DNA of 11,653 nucleotides, taken from Planctomycetota bacterium (GTDB taxonomy: Bacteria; Planctomycetota; UBA11346). Shown here piece by piece: positions 1-7,342 of this stretch. The translations under genes and the position numbers were made by a program. The notes under the pieces are model-generated. The model saw only the letters and a list, made by a program, of their open reading frames with translations, was not told where the DNA came from and made no database searches. The stretch's first letter is position 1, and each line of letters starts with the position of its first letter. The stretch lies in the NCBI GenBank assembly GCA_013816645.1, contig JACDEC010000047.1, forward strand, positions 1 to 11,653, in the 5' to 3' direction.

Positions 1-2043
1 GCCCTGTTCCATGTCCACCGTGATCGCGCAGGAGTGGCGCTCACGGTGAAGGTGACCTGGGGCGGCTGGGCCGAGGCCACGGATTACGCCGCCCTACCGA
101 GCGAAGTCGTGATCCCCAGTGGGGCGAAGGAGATCGCGATTCCGCTGGTCCCGGTCGACGACCAGATCACCGAGGGCCGCGAGGAGGTCCTGTTGCGCAT
201 CGAGGACGGCGCCGGCTACACGGTCACCGCCGCCGGCCGCGAGGTCCGCACGCGGATCGTCGACAACGACTGGGCCGGCATTCCCAAGCGGCCACGTAAG
301 ATTTACGGCCACTTCATGGGTTGCTTCTGCGCCGGGGCCAGCGCGATCCAATGGCACGCCACCTCCGGCCTGGGGACCATGGACTGCCCCGAGGACGTCC
401 AGGTGCGCGAGCGCATCCAGGCTCCGGGAGGCGAATGGTCCATGCAGTCCCCGCTCGGCGCCTGGGCGAGGAACTCGGTGGGCGGCACCTACCGCAACTT
501 CGCCCTGGCCCCCTATGTCCAGAACCCGGCGCTGACCATCGAACAGGCGGCGGAGATCGAGATCCGCCGCGCCATCCGCATTGGCATGGACGGCTTCACC
601 TTCGATGCCTGGGCCGGCGGCAAAGGCGCGATGGAGCTGTTCAGCCTGATGATCCGCATCTGCGAGGAGAAGGACCTGCCGTTCGAACTGACCATCACCC
701 CGGATGCGACCTGCATCGACGCGTCTATGGAGGAGCTCAAGCCCTACCCCGGCGACGGCATGCGCAAGGTGCTGGGCTGGGTGATCGATAAGCACGGCAA
801 AAGCCCCAAGCTCGCGCGCCGCGACGGCAAGATCCTGGTGTTCGGCTATGGCGCCCAGTGGCCTTGGGTCGGCTATCTCTACGAGGTCGTCAGCAAGAAA
901 TTCGGCGAAGGACGTAAGAAGGAGGAATACGACGCCGAGGTGATGCGCCTGCGCACCTGCGAGGAGGGCTGGGCACTGATGGGCGAGGCTTACCGCAAGA
1001 TCGAAGCCGACCTCGGCCAACCCATCTACTGGGAGATGGATCTGGCGCCGAGCTTCCTCGGCCACGGCGTCTCCAACTGGGGCAAGCACGACAATGCCGC
1101 CGCCGCCGCTCTCGCCGCCGCGCCGATCATCGCCAAGGACTTCCCGGTGGTCGGGCAGTTCCTCTGGGAGGGCGATGTCCCCGCCATCGCGCGCAGCGTG
1201 ATCGCCGCGAAGAAGGAGAGGAGCCATCCCCTCTTCATGCAATACGAGAACTTCGGCAACTTCCAGCTCGCCAGCCCCGGCCTCGATTGGACGCGCGGCA
1301 ACTGGGAGCTCGCCCGTGAGATCCCGTCGACGCTGATCCAGCAGATCACCTGGAACGACTACCACGAGGCCACCGCGCTGTCGCCCGGCTACAACACCCG
1401 CTACGCCTACACCGATCTGACCGGGCAGTACATCGACTGGTGGAAGACCGGGAAGGAGCCGAGCTCGGACCACGACCGCGTCTACATCTTCTCGCACAAA
1501 TACACCCACGACTCCAAGATCTTCCCGTTCCGGACCGTGTCGCGCGCCGACAACATGATCGAGGTGCTGACCATCCTGCCCAAGCCCGCCAAGCTGCGCA
1601 TGCCGGGCAGGAAGAGCACCGATGGCCTGAGCGAATGGGACGCACCCGCCGGCCTGTCGTTCAAGCAGTTCCCGCTCACCGCCGGTCCGGTCTCGGTCGA
1701 ACTGCTGCGCGCCGGCAAGGTCGCGCTGACCCTGGTGTCGCCTGAACCGGTGAGCGACCGGCCGTTCCGCCAGGATACCGGTAAGGTCGGCGTCTGCACC
1801 GAGGACGAACGCCTGTGGCGCGAGGACTTCGGCGCCAAGACCCCCTACTTCGTCTACAGCGAGTACGGCGACGTCGATGCCGACGGCCTGCCCAACTGGT
1901 TCGAGATGCTGTGGTTCGGCAAGTTCGGCGACATGTCCACCGCCGCGGTCGCCGAACCGGACGAGGACGCCGACGGGGACGGCGCCAGCAACCTCGAGGA
2001 GTTCCGCGCCCAGACCGATCCGATCGACAGCGCATCCCACTGA
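1..2043 (+). CDS. GH71-like glycoside hydrolase with Calx-beta domain (5' end outside window)
   Basis: The frame is open from base 1 and already reads as the middle of a Calx-beta domain, so the gene starts upstream and the GTG at 34 is not the true start. Counting from base 1, residues 1-91 are Calx-beta, ending in the typical VDND. Residues about 98-490 are a GH71-like barrel: it opens with YGHFMG, has GMDGFTFDAW near residue 200, and carries WNDYHE at 451-456. The Asp and Glu of this last motif match the pair proposed as catalytic in fungal alpha-1,3-glucanases (WNDYGE). A beta-rich segment follows, then a C-terminal Asp-rich calcium-type repeat (about 622-676, DVDADGLPNWFE and DEDADGDG) common on secreted proteins of PVC-group bacteria. 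A secreted alpha-glucan hydrolase is likely; the signal peptide would lie outside the window. Substrate is inferred from family only. The second GH71-like gene follows 51 bases later on the same strand. Confidence 0.82.
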   Translation, partial: ALFHVHRDRAGVALTVKVTWGGWAEATDYAALPSEVVIPSGAKEIAIPLVPVDDQITEGREEVLLRIEDGAGYTVTAAGREVRTRIVDNDWAGIPKRPRKIYGHFMGCFCAGASAIQWHATSGLGTMDCPEDVQVRERIQAPGGEWSMQSPLGAWARNSVGGTYRNFALAPYVQNPALTIEQAAEIEIRRAIRIGMDGFTFDAWAGGKGAMELFSLMIRICEEKDLPFELTITPDATCIDASMEELKPYPGDGMRKVLGWVIDKHGKSPKLARRDGKILVFGYGAQWPWVGYLYEVVSKKFGEGRKKEEYDAEVMRLRTCEEGWALMGEAYRKIEADLGQPIYWEMDLAPSFLGHGVSNWGKHDNAAAAALAAAPIIAKDFPVVGQFLWEGDVPAIARSVIAAKKERSHPLFMQYENFGNFQLASPGLDWTRGNWELAREIPSTLIQQITWNDYHEATALSPGYNTRYAYTDLTGQYIDWWKTGKEPSSDHDRVYIFSHKYTHDSKIFPFRTVSRADNMIEVLTILPKPAKLRMPGRKSTDGLSEWDAPAGLSFKQFPLTAGPVSVELLRAGKVALTLVSPEPVSDRPFRQDTGKVGVCTEDERLWREDFGAKTPYFVYSEYGDVDADGLPNWFEMLWFGKFGDMSTAAVAEPDEDADGDGASNLEEFRAQTDPIDSASH

Positions 2044-2084
2044 ATGAGACGATCACCTTCCGCTATCGCACCCACTGATCTCAC

Positions 2085-2088
2085 GAGG
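2085..2088 (+). promoter_or_regulatory. Ribosome binding site that decides the start of the second GH71-like gene
   Basis: GAGG lies 6 bases before the ATG at 2095. The alternative ATG at 2044 directly abuts the previous stop codon and would put 17 residues of charged, Pro-rich sequence before the signal peptide. Starting at 2095 gives a normal signal peptide at the N-terminus. Confidence 0.55.
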
Positions 2089-2094
2089 TCTCCC

Positions 2095-4839
2095 ATGGTC
2101 GCTTCCTTCCGCGCGCGGTTCAGCCGCGCCGTCCTCGCCTGCACCATCGCCGGCGCCATCGCGTTGCCGTCGCACGCCCAGGCCGCGAGCGCGCCTTCCG
2201 CGCCCGAGAACCACCGGCTCGTCATGTGCTGGTATATGGTCTGCTTCGGCAACAGCGTCGAGGTCTACAAGCAGGAGATTGCGCTCGCGCAGCGCCACGG
2301 CATCGACGGTTTCCTGCTCGACGTCGGTGAATGGGGCGTGCCGCCGTCGCCGAGCCGCTACGTCGAATCGGCCGAGCGCATGTACGAAGCCGCCAAGCAG
2401 CTGGGCAGCGGATTCAAGCTGGCGATGGCGCCGGAATACAGCGTCGTGCCGATGGTGCCGTCGCTGCAGGACATGCTCAAGCGCTTCCACGGGCACCCCA
2501 ACCAGCTGCGCCACGGCGGCAAGGACGTGCTGAGTTCGTACGGGATCCCCGGCGGCGTGCTCACCGAAGTGAAGCAATCGATGAGCGCAGAAGGCATCGA
2601 GACCTTCATCGTCCCCCACATGTTCCCGCCAAAATTCGAGTACCTCCACACCCCCGAACGCGTCGCTTCCTGGTTCGCCGAAGCCCCGGCGATCGACGGC
2701 ATGATGAGCTTCGACGCCAAGCCGGTCCCGGAGATCCTGCGCCAGAACGCGACCACCGCGGCGATCTGCCGGGCCAAGGGCAAGCTGTTCGCCGCCGGCG
2801 TGATCCCGGCCTACAACAGCGCGAACCTCGAGGACTACCGCGGCCTCAGCGGCTATGCCGCGATGTGGGAAGGCGCGATCCGCGACCGCGCCGACTGGAT
2901 CAGCCTGGTGATCTGGAACGATTACAACGAGGACTCCGCGCTGATGCCGTACCGCTGGCCGGGCGGTCAGGAGAAGGATTACTTCGATCGCGACGAATCG
3001 TTCCTGGTCGCGACCGCATACAACAGCCGCTGGTACAAGACCGGCGTGCGTCCGCGCATCGACCAGGACCAGGTGTTCATGACCTACCGCAACCGCGGCA
3101 AGTGGCTGCGCCAGGCCTGGGACGCCAAGGCCGACGCCTGGGTCGATCTGTGCGCGAAAGCCTGGCCATTCGACCAGATCCACGACAATGTCGAGGACAA
3201 CATCTACCTCGACGCCTACCTGACCGCGCCGGCGACCCTCACCCTGACGGTGGGCGCCACCACCAAGACCTTCGAGATGCCGGCCGGCGTCGGCCACGCC
3301 GAAGCGCCCCTGGTGCCGGGGCTGCCGCGCTTGGCGCTCAGCCGGATGGTCGACGGCAAGGCCAAGGTCCTGGCCGACATCGTCGGCCGCAAGACGATCA
3401 TCGGGACGCCGACCAAGGAGAACTCTCCCTACGGGACCTCGCAGCACCTGTCCTACCGCACCTGGGCGAGCGGCACCGCGGTCGGGGCGGCGCAACGCCT
3501 CGAAGCCGAAGCGGGCACCGTGCTCGGCGACGCGGTGGTGGCCAAGGTCGGCGCGGTGTCCGCGATACAGACCAAGGCGACGGACGGCAGCGGCTTCCAG
3601 ATCGCGCTCAAGGGCCTGAAGACCGGCACCTACAACGTGCGGATCAGCTACTGCAATCCCGATGCGAACGACGCGCGGCTGACCCTGAGCGCCGACGGTC
3701 CGCCCCGTTCCGCTCACGACCATCCCTACTTCATCCCCGCCTTCCTGCCCTCGACGGGCAAGGACACCTTCGCCACGGTCTCCTTCCTGTGGTCGCTCTA
3801 CGACACGACCACGATGATGAAGATCGCGTGGGAGCCGGGCAAGGTCTGGGGACAGCCGGACGCGACCATGGACGACCGCGGCGCCGTGCTGATCGACGCC
3901 ATCGAACTGATCGCGGTCCAGCCGTTCGCCGATGGCACCCCGAGCGGATCGCCCGCGACCGCGGCGCCGGAATCGATCACGCTGGTGACCATCCCGGCAG
4001 CCACGCCGGGCACCGGCAAACCGCCGGTGCCCGCCCTGGTCGCGATCCCCGGTGGGCGCTTCGCCATGGGCAGCGACAAGGGTGAGCCCGACGAACTGCC
4101 GGTGCGTCAGGTCACGATCTCGCCGTTCGCCATCGGCACCTGCGAGGTCACCAACGAGGAGTTCGAACGCTTCGACCCCAAGCATCGCGAGCACCGCACC
4201 AGCGTCTCCTCCGGCGATCGCGACCCCGTGATCGCGGTGTCCTGGAACGACGCCACCGCCTACTGCAATTGGCTCTCGCAGCAGCACGGCCTGGCCCCCG
4301 CCTTCGTGGAGGTCACCGGCGCCAACGGCGAGAAGCGGCTCGAGGCCGACCTCAAGGCCGCCGGCTTCCGCCTGCCCACCGAAGCCGAGTGGGAATACGT
4401 CGCGTCCGGACGGGGCGAGGGCCGGGCCTATCCCTGGGGCGCTGACCTCCCGACCCCGATGAAGCAGGGCAACTTCCAGGGGCGCCGCGCGCTCGACTTC
4501 ACCAAGCCCGCGAAGCTCGCGGAGCTGCCGCGCACCATGCCGGTCGGCTCCTTCCCCGCCGGAGCCAGCCGCGACGGTGTCATGGATCTCGCCGGCAACG
4601 TCGGCGAATGGTGTTGCGACTGGTACGACCCGTACGTCGCCGGGGATGCGACCGACCCGCGCGGCGACAAGCCGGGCAACTACCGCTCGATCCGCGGTGG
4701 GACCTGGGGCTGGTACGGTTGGAGCCAGCGCTGCACCGATCGCGAGTTCAACAACGCCGGCTACCCCGGGCACTGCTATTACGGCTTCCGCCTCGCCATC
4801 TCGGAGACCGGAGCCAAGCAGGTCGGGGTGAAGCGCTGA
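2095..4839 (+). CDS. Secreted GH71-like glycoside hydrolase fused to CBM-like and FGE-sulfatase-like domains
   Basis: This 914-residue protein begins with a signal peptide: basic MVASFRARFSR, a hydrophobic core, then probable cleavage after SHAQA. The GH71-like domain covers about residues 35-330, with CWYMVCFGN at the front, HGIDGFLLDVG after it and WNDYNED at 274-280 (probable catalytic Asp and Glu). A beta domain follows. Residues about 465-605 resemble a CBM6/35-type binding module (LEAEAG at the start, LIDAIELI at the end). A Pro/Ala/Thr-rich linker leads to an FGE-sulfatase-like domain (about 647-905) with IPGGRFAMGS, RLPTEAEWEY, DLAGNVGEW and YGFRLA. At the site that carries the two catalytic Cys in true formylglycine-generating enzymes (GGSxxCxxxxC), this protein has GGTWGWYGWSQ (868-878), so both Cys are missing and sulfatase activation is unlikely. 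It probably forms an operon with the upstream GH71-like gene. Likely role: extracellular or periplasmic breakdown of an alpha-glucan-like polymer; the exact substrate is unknown. Confidence 0.85.
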   Translation: MVASFRARFSRAVLACTIAGAIALPSHAQAASAPSAPENHRLVMCWYMVCFGNSVEVYKQEIALAQRHGIDGFLLDVGEWGVPPSPSRYVESAERMYEAAKQLGSGFKLAMAPEYSVVPMVPSLQDMLKRFHGHPNQLRHGGKDVLSSYGIPGGVLTEVKQSMSAEGIETFIVPHMFPPKFEYLHTPERVASWFAEAPAIDGMMSFDAKPVPEILRQNATTAAICRAKGKLFAAGVIPAYNSANLEDYRGLSGYAAMWEGAIRDRADWISLVIWNDYNEDSALMPYRWPGGQEKDYFDRDESFLVATAYNSRWYKTGVRPRIDQDQVFMTYRNRGKWLRQAWDAKADAWVDLCAKAWPFDQIHDNVEDNIYLDAYLTAPATLTLTVGATTKTFEMPAGVGHAEAPLVPGLPRLALSRMVDGKAKVLADIVGRKTIIGTPTKENSPYGTSQHLSYRTWASGTAVGAAQRLEAEAGTVLGDAVVAKVGAVSAIQTKATDGSGFQIALKGLKTGTYNVRISYCNPDANDARLTLSADGPPRSAHDHPYFIPAFLPSTGKDTFATVSFLWSLYDTTTMMKIAWEPGKVWGQPDATMDDRGAVLIDAIELIAVQPFADGTPSGSPATAAPESITLVTIPAATPGTGKPPVPALVAIPGGRFAMGSDKGEPDELPVRQVTISPFAIGTCEVTNEEFERFDPKHREHRTSVSSGDRDPVIAVSWNDATAYCNWLSQQHGLAPAFVEVTGANGEKRLEADLKAAGFRLPTEAEWEYVASGRGEGRAYPWGADLPTPMKQGNFQGRRALDFTKPAKLAELPRTMPVGSFPAGASRDGVMDLAGNVGEWCCDWYDPYVAGDATDPRGDKPGNYRSIRGGTWGWYGWSQRCTDREFNNAGYPGHCYYGFRLAISETGAKQVGVKR

Positions 4840-4855
4840 AACCGCTCGCTTCAGC
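4829..4855. terminator. Possible hairpin between convergent genes
   Basis: TGAAGCG (4829-4835) can pair with CGCTTCA (4847-4853). An overlapping alternative pairs GCTGAA (4835-4840) with TTCAGC (4850-4855). The structure spans the stop codon of the GH71-FGE gene and sits just before the end of the opposing AraC-type gene, where a shared terminator would be expected. There is no T-run on either strand, so an intrinsic terminator is weakly supported. Confidence 0.25.
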
Positions 4856-4861
4856 AGCCTG

Positions 4862-5266
4862 CTAAATGTCGAAATAGCGCATGTCCACGCCCGGGGCGAA
4901 CACGTGACGCGAGATCGGCAGCCCGGCGCCGTCCGGCGCGGCGACGGCTGACGCATCGGCGCTGCGCGCCTGCGACGGGTGATGCCCGAACAGGCGGCGG
5001 TAGCAGCCGCTGAAGTAGAGCGGGTCGGCGAAGCCGCAGGCGTGGGCGGCCTCCTTCACCGCCGCGCCGTCGCGCAGCAGTCGCCGAGCTTTCCACAGCC
5101 AGCGTTGGAACAGGTACTGCTTGGGCGTGCTGCCGGTGTAGCGGCGGAAGGCGCGGATGAACGATTCGGTGCCCAGGCCGGATTCGCGCGCGAGCTGCGA
5201 CACCAGCGGCATGCGCGGCTGCTCCTCGATGCGGGCGAGCAGCGTCTCCCAGGGATCGACGCGCAC
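4862..5266 (-). CDS. AraC-family DNA-binding domain, lacking an N-terminal sensor domain
   Basis: From a GTG start the frame gives 134 residues that are almost entirely an AraC/XylS-type DNA-binding domain. The first helix-turn-helix lies at about residues 20-52 (LVSQLARESGLGTESFIRAF). The second lies at about 70-101 and includes the family signature ACGFADPLYFSGCYRRLFG. Family members are usually 250-400 residues with an effector-binding domain in front. Here the open frame upstream stops at a TAG at 5318-5320, and the DNA there looks like another gene on the opposite strand, so the sensor part appears lost through rearrangement. A protein could still be made from the GTG, but a pseudogene is equally plausible. 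It is convergent with the GH71 genes with 22 bases between, which fits a former carbohydrate-responsive regulator of that locus (inference). Confidence 0.65.
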   Translation of the reverse strand: MRVDPWETLLARIEEQPRMPLVSQLARESGLGTESFIRAFRRYTGSTPKQYLFQRWLWKARRLLRDGAAVKEAAHACGFADPLYFSGCYRRLFGHHPSQARSADASAVAAPDGAGLPISRHVFAPGVDMRYFDI

Positions 5267-5275
5267 GCTGGCGGG

Positions 5276-5507
5276 CGGAGTCGCGCCGACCGGGCTGCAT
5301 CGCTGGGTCCCGCTGCCCTACAGCAACACGGCGCAATGGGTCATGGACCCGGTCCAGGAGGACCAGTTGCGCCAGCTGTCGATCCCGTGGATGCGCTTCT
5401 ACGGCCTCAACGTGGACGAACCGCCGGTCAAGAGCCACGAGCAGGCGCTCGACCTGATCGTCGACTGGCACCGCCGCATGGGGATCGTGTTCATGACCGT
5501 GCGGTAG
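5276..5507 (+). pseudogene. Fragment of a probable glycoside hydrolase N-terminal region
   Basis: This frame reads as ordinary protein (LHRWVPLPYSNTAQW, later PWMRFYGLNVDEPP and DWHRRMGI) and ends at a TAG at 5505-5507. The style resembles the first strands and helix of a TIM-barrel glycoside hydrolase, but I cannot name the family. There is no start codon with a ribosome binding site and no signal peptide; upstream the same frame runs through the antisense of the AraC-type domain. At the downstream end it meets an unrelated fragment on the other strand. I read it as a gene remnant of about 75 codons. The left edge is approximate. Confidence 0.4.
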
Positions 5508-5514
5508 CGGCGAG

Positions 5515-5745
5515 GCGAGTCGGGAGTCGTTTGGCCTGGCGCCGCGCAGTCCACCACCCTTTGCCTGACGGCGTAGTCGTAGCCGAACGGCGTGCCCGCC
5601 GACAACGCCGGCGCCGGCCGTCCGGCGGCGACCGCACGGGCGAAGGCGACGATCGGCGCCGGATCGCGCAGGCTGTGGGGATGGTGGCCGGTGAAGGGCT
5701 TGTGGATGACGGTGATCGACGCTTCGCGGGCTCGTCGGCTTCGCG
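5515..5745 (-). pseudogene. C-terminal fragment of an alpha/beta hydrolase
   Basis: On the minus strand one frame contains SITVIHKPFTGHHPHSL followed by RDPAPIVAFA. From memory this matches the end of alpha/beta-hydrolase esterases found near carbohydrate-active enzymes, in which the His of GHHPHS (5669-5689) would be the catalytic histidine. Only this terminal piece is present: the nucleophile elbow is absent, the frame has no plausible start, and past about 5515 it runs without a stop into the antisense of the neighbouring fragment. The family call rests on one motif, so confidence is moderate to low. Both edges are approximate. Confidence 0.4.
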
Positions 5746-5766
5746 GGCTGGTCGCCGTCCCGCTGC

Positions 5767-6219
5767 CTATGCGTGGGCCGCGAATGCAGCCTTGCTGCCC
5801 GGGTCGACGCGAACCGACCGGGCGGTGGTCGCCGCGATTCCCGCGATGGCCACGCAGTCGTCCCACAGCATCGGCTTCTTCCAGACGTCCAGCGCGCCGA
5901 GCGCTTTGCACGCATTGCGGTCGACATCACGAGCGCTCGAGGTCATCACCACGACCGCCACGTTGCGCAGCACCGGCGAGTCGCTGATCGCCTTCAGGGC
6001 GTCCAGGCCATTGCGCCCGGGCATGTTGAGGTCCATCAGGACGAAGTGAATGCCGAGCGACCCGTCGGGCGCGACGTGTTCCTGCAGCAGGCGCAGCGCG
6101 ATATCGACCGAGGTGGCCTTGAGCACTTCGAGGCCAGGCTCGAGGGCGAGCGCCTCGGCGAGCAGTGCCAGGTCGGCCGCATTGTCATCGACAATCAACA
6201 CACGCACGAAGGGTTGCAT
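5767..6219 (-). CDS. Single-domain response regulator (receiver domain only)
   Basis: The 150-residue protein is one receiver domain with no output domain. The acidic pair is D11-D12 (VLIVDDN), the phospho-accepting Asp is D63 (VLMDLNMPG), the switch Thr is T93 (VVMTSS) and the conserved Lys lies in KKP at 114-116. All catalytic positions are present, so it should be phosphorylated by a histidine kinase and act by protein contact, as CheY- or Rcp1-type regulators do. The ATG at 6217-6219 is chosen because the first beta strand follows within five residues; the frame stays open upstream, but that part is Arg/Pro-rich and not protein-like. The stop lies close to the alpha/beta-hydrolase remnant. 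It is divergent from the flavoprotein gene. No adjacent kinase is present; the large kinase at 8402 is 2.2 kb away and pairing with it is speculative. Confidence 0.87.
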   Translation of the reverse strand: MQPFVRVLIVDDNAADLALLAEALALEPGLEVLKATSVDIALRLLQEHVAPDGSLGIHFVLMDLNMPGRNGLDALKAISDSPVLRNVAVVVMTSSARDVDRNACKALGALDVWKKPMLWDDCVAIAGIAATTARSVRVDPGSKAAFAAHA

Positions 6220-6439
6220 GGGGGTCCATCTAGAGGGCTCCCACCGCCTGGCAAGGCGCGCAAGGACAGGTCTCATCAACGCTCTCCACACAGCTTCTGA
6301 GCACATGACAGGAACCCCAACGAACCAAGCCCGGCCGACGCTGATGCCGGCTGTTGGGGAGCCTCTGGAGGGCGGTGGAAGCGGCCGGAGCAGCGCGTTA
6401 TCACCTGCTGCCCCCTGCCTGCGTCCAACAAGAGTTCCC
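6220..6439. promoter_or_regulatory. Divergent intergenic region with imperfect hairpin at 6315-6359
   Basis: This 220-base gap must hold promoters for both the response regulator (left) and the flavoprotein (right); I see no convincing -35/-10 pair. It contains a long imperfect inverted repeat: CCCCAAC (6315-6321) pairs with GTTGGGG (6353-6359), and AGCCCGGC (6328-6335) pairs with GCCGGCT (6346-6352) with one bulged C. The loop is 10 bases and a 6-base bulge lies on the left arm. No T-run follows, so it is more likely a leader structure or protein site than a terminator. Confidence 0.35.
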
Positions 6440-7342
6440 ATGCCAACGGATCGACTGGATGTGGTCGTCATCGGAGGCGGGCCGGCTGGCCTGAGCGCGG
6501 GGCTGATCCTCGCCCGGTGCCGGCGCGAGGTCCTGATCGTCGACTCGGGACGCCCGCGCAACGCAGCCACCGGGGCGGTCCATGGATTCCTGACCCGTGA
6601 TGGCGTCCCCCCGGCCGAGCTCCGGCGCATCGCCCGCGAGCAGGTCGCAGCCTATCCCAGCGCCCGGGTGCTCGACGTCGCGGCCATCGACGCCAAGCGG
6701 GCCGTCGATGGCTTCGAGATCGATCTCGACGGGGGCGCGACGGTGCGGTCGCGCTGCCTGGTGCTCGCCTTCGGGGTCCAGGATCGCTTCGCCATCGCCG
6801 GCACCCACGAACTCTACGGTCGCGGCATCTACCCCTGCCCCTACTGCGACGCCTGGGAGCACCGCGATGCGCCCATGGCCGCGATCGGAGCCGAGGCCTC
6901 GGGGCTGGCATTGAAGCTGCGGCGCTGGTCCGCGGATACCGTCTGGTGCAGCATGGGGGCGCAGCCGCCGGACGACGCGCGCCAGCGGCAGCTCGAGGAG
7001 CGGGGCATCCGCACGCTGGCCTCCCCGATCCAGCGGATCGAGCGGATCGCCGACGGCATCAGGCTGACCTTCGCCGACGGCAGCGGACTCGATCGCCGCG
7101 CTGGGTTCATCGGGCCCGACCGCGAGCCGCATCCACCCTTCGTCGCAGCCCTGGGCTGCCAATCCGAGCAGGATTGCCTGCAGTGCGATCGCCGTGGCGC
7201 CACCTGCGTCGACGGTCTGTACATCGTCGGCGACCTGTCGCGCAACGCCCAGTTCGCGATCGTCGCCGCAGCCGAAGGCGCCATGGCCGCGGTCGCGGCT
7301 GATGAGTACCTGGATCAGCTCGATCTGGGAGTGGCCAGGTGA
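6440..7342 (+). CDS. Thioredoxin-reductase-like NAD(P)/FAD-dependent oxidoreductase
   Basis: The 300-residue cytoplasmic flavoprotein has the two-nucleotide-domain layout and length of low-molecular-weight thioredoxin reductases. The FAD-binding GGGPAG is at 12-17 (VVVIGGGPAGLSAG). A redox-type Cys pair, C133-P-Y-C136, lies in CPYCDAWEH, at nearly the same position as CATC in E. coli TrxB. The C-terminal FAD motif is GLYIVGD, with D265, followed by AQFAIVAAAEG. The CPYCDxWE form is typical of TrxB-like proteins whose partner is often not thioredoxin, so the substrate is uncertain. The NAD(P)-binding segment (AAIGAEASGLAL) departs from the classic GxGxxA pattern. The ATG at 6440 is chosen because the Rossmann strand starts seven residues later. 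Its 3' end overlaps the opposing lipoprotein frame by 28 bases. Confidence 0.87.
   Translation: MPTDRLDVVVIGGGPAGLSAGLILARCRREVLIVDSGRPRNAATGAVHGFLTRDGVPPAELRRIAREQVAAYPSARVLDVAAIDAKRAVDGFEIDLDGGATVRSRCLVLAFGVQDRFAIAGTHELYGRGIYPCPYCDAWEHRDAPMAAIGAEASGLALKLRRWSADTVWCSMGAQPPDDARQRQLEERGIRTLASPIQRIERIADGIRLTFADGSGLDRRAGFIGPDREPHPPFVAALGCQSEQDCLQCDRRGATCVDGLYIVGDLSRNAQFAIVAAAEGAMAAVAADEYLDQLDLGVAR

Noticed and set aside
94..2040. A 648-codon minus-strand frame opposite the first GH71-like gene
   Set aside because: It has no recognisable motifs, whereas the plus strand has Calx-beta, GH71 and Asp-rich repeat signatures.
2044..2094. Earlier start of the second GH71-like gene at the ATG directly after the previous stop
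   Set aside because: It would bury the signal peptide 17 residues in and lacks a good ribosome binding site; GAGG lies 6 bases before the ATG at 2095.
4033..4812. Calling the domain an active sulfatase-modifying enzyme
   Set aside because: Both catalytic cysteines are replaced and no sulfatase gene is present in the window.
2053..4956. A 967-codon minus-strand frame opposite the GH71-FGE gene
   Set aside because: The plus strand has a signal peptide and full domain motifs; the minus frame is a by-product of GC-rich codon use.
4840..5766. Insertion sequence or transposon as cause of the gene junctions
   Set aside because: No transposase, terminal inverted repeats or target duplications could be found by eye.
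6220..6630. N-terminal extension of the response regulator to 6630
   Set aside because: The extension is Arg/Pro-rich, overlaps the divergent flavoprotein gene and is not needed for a complete receiver domain.
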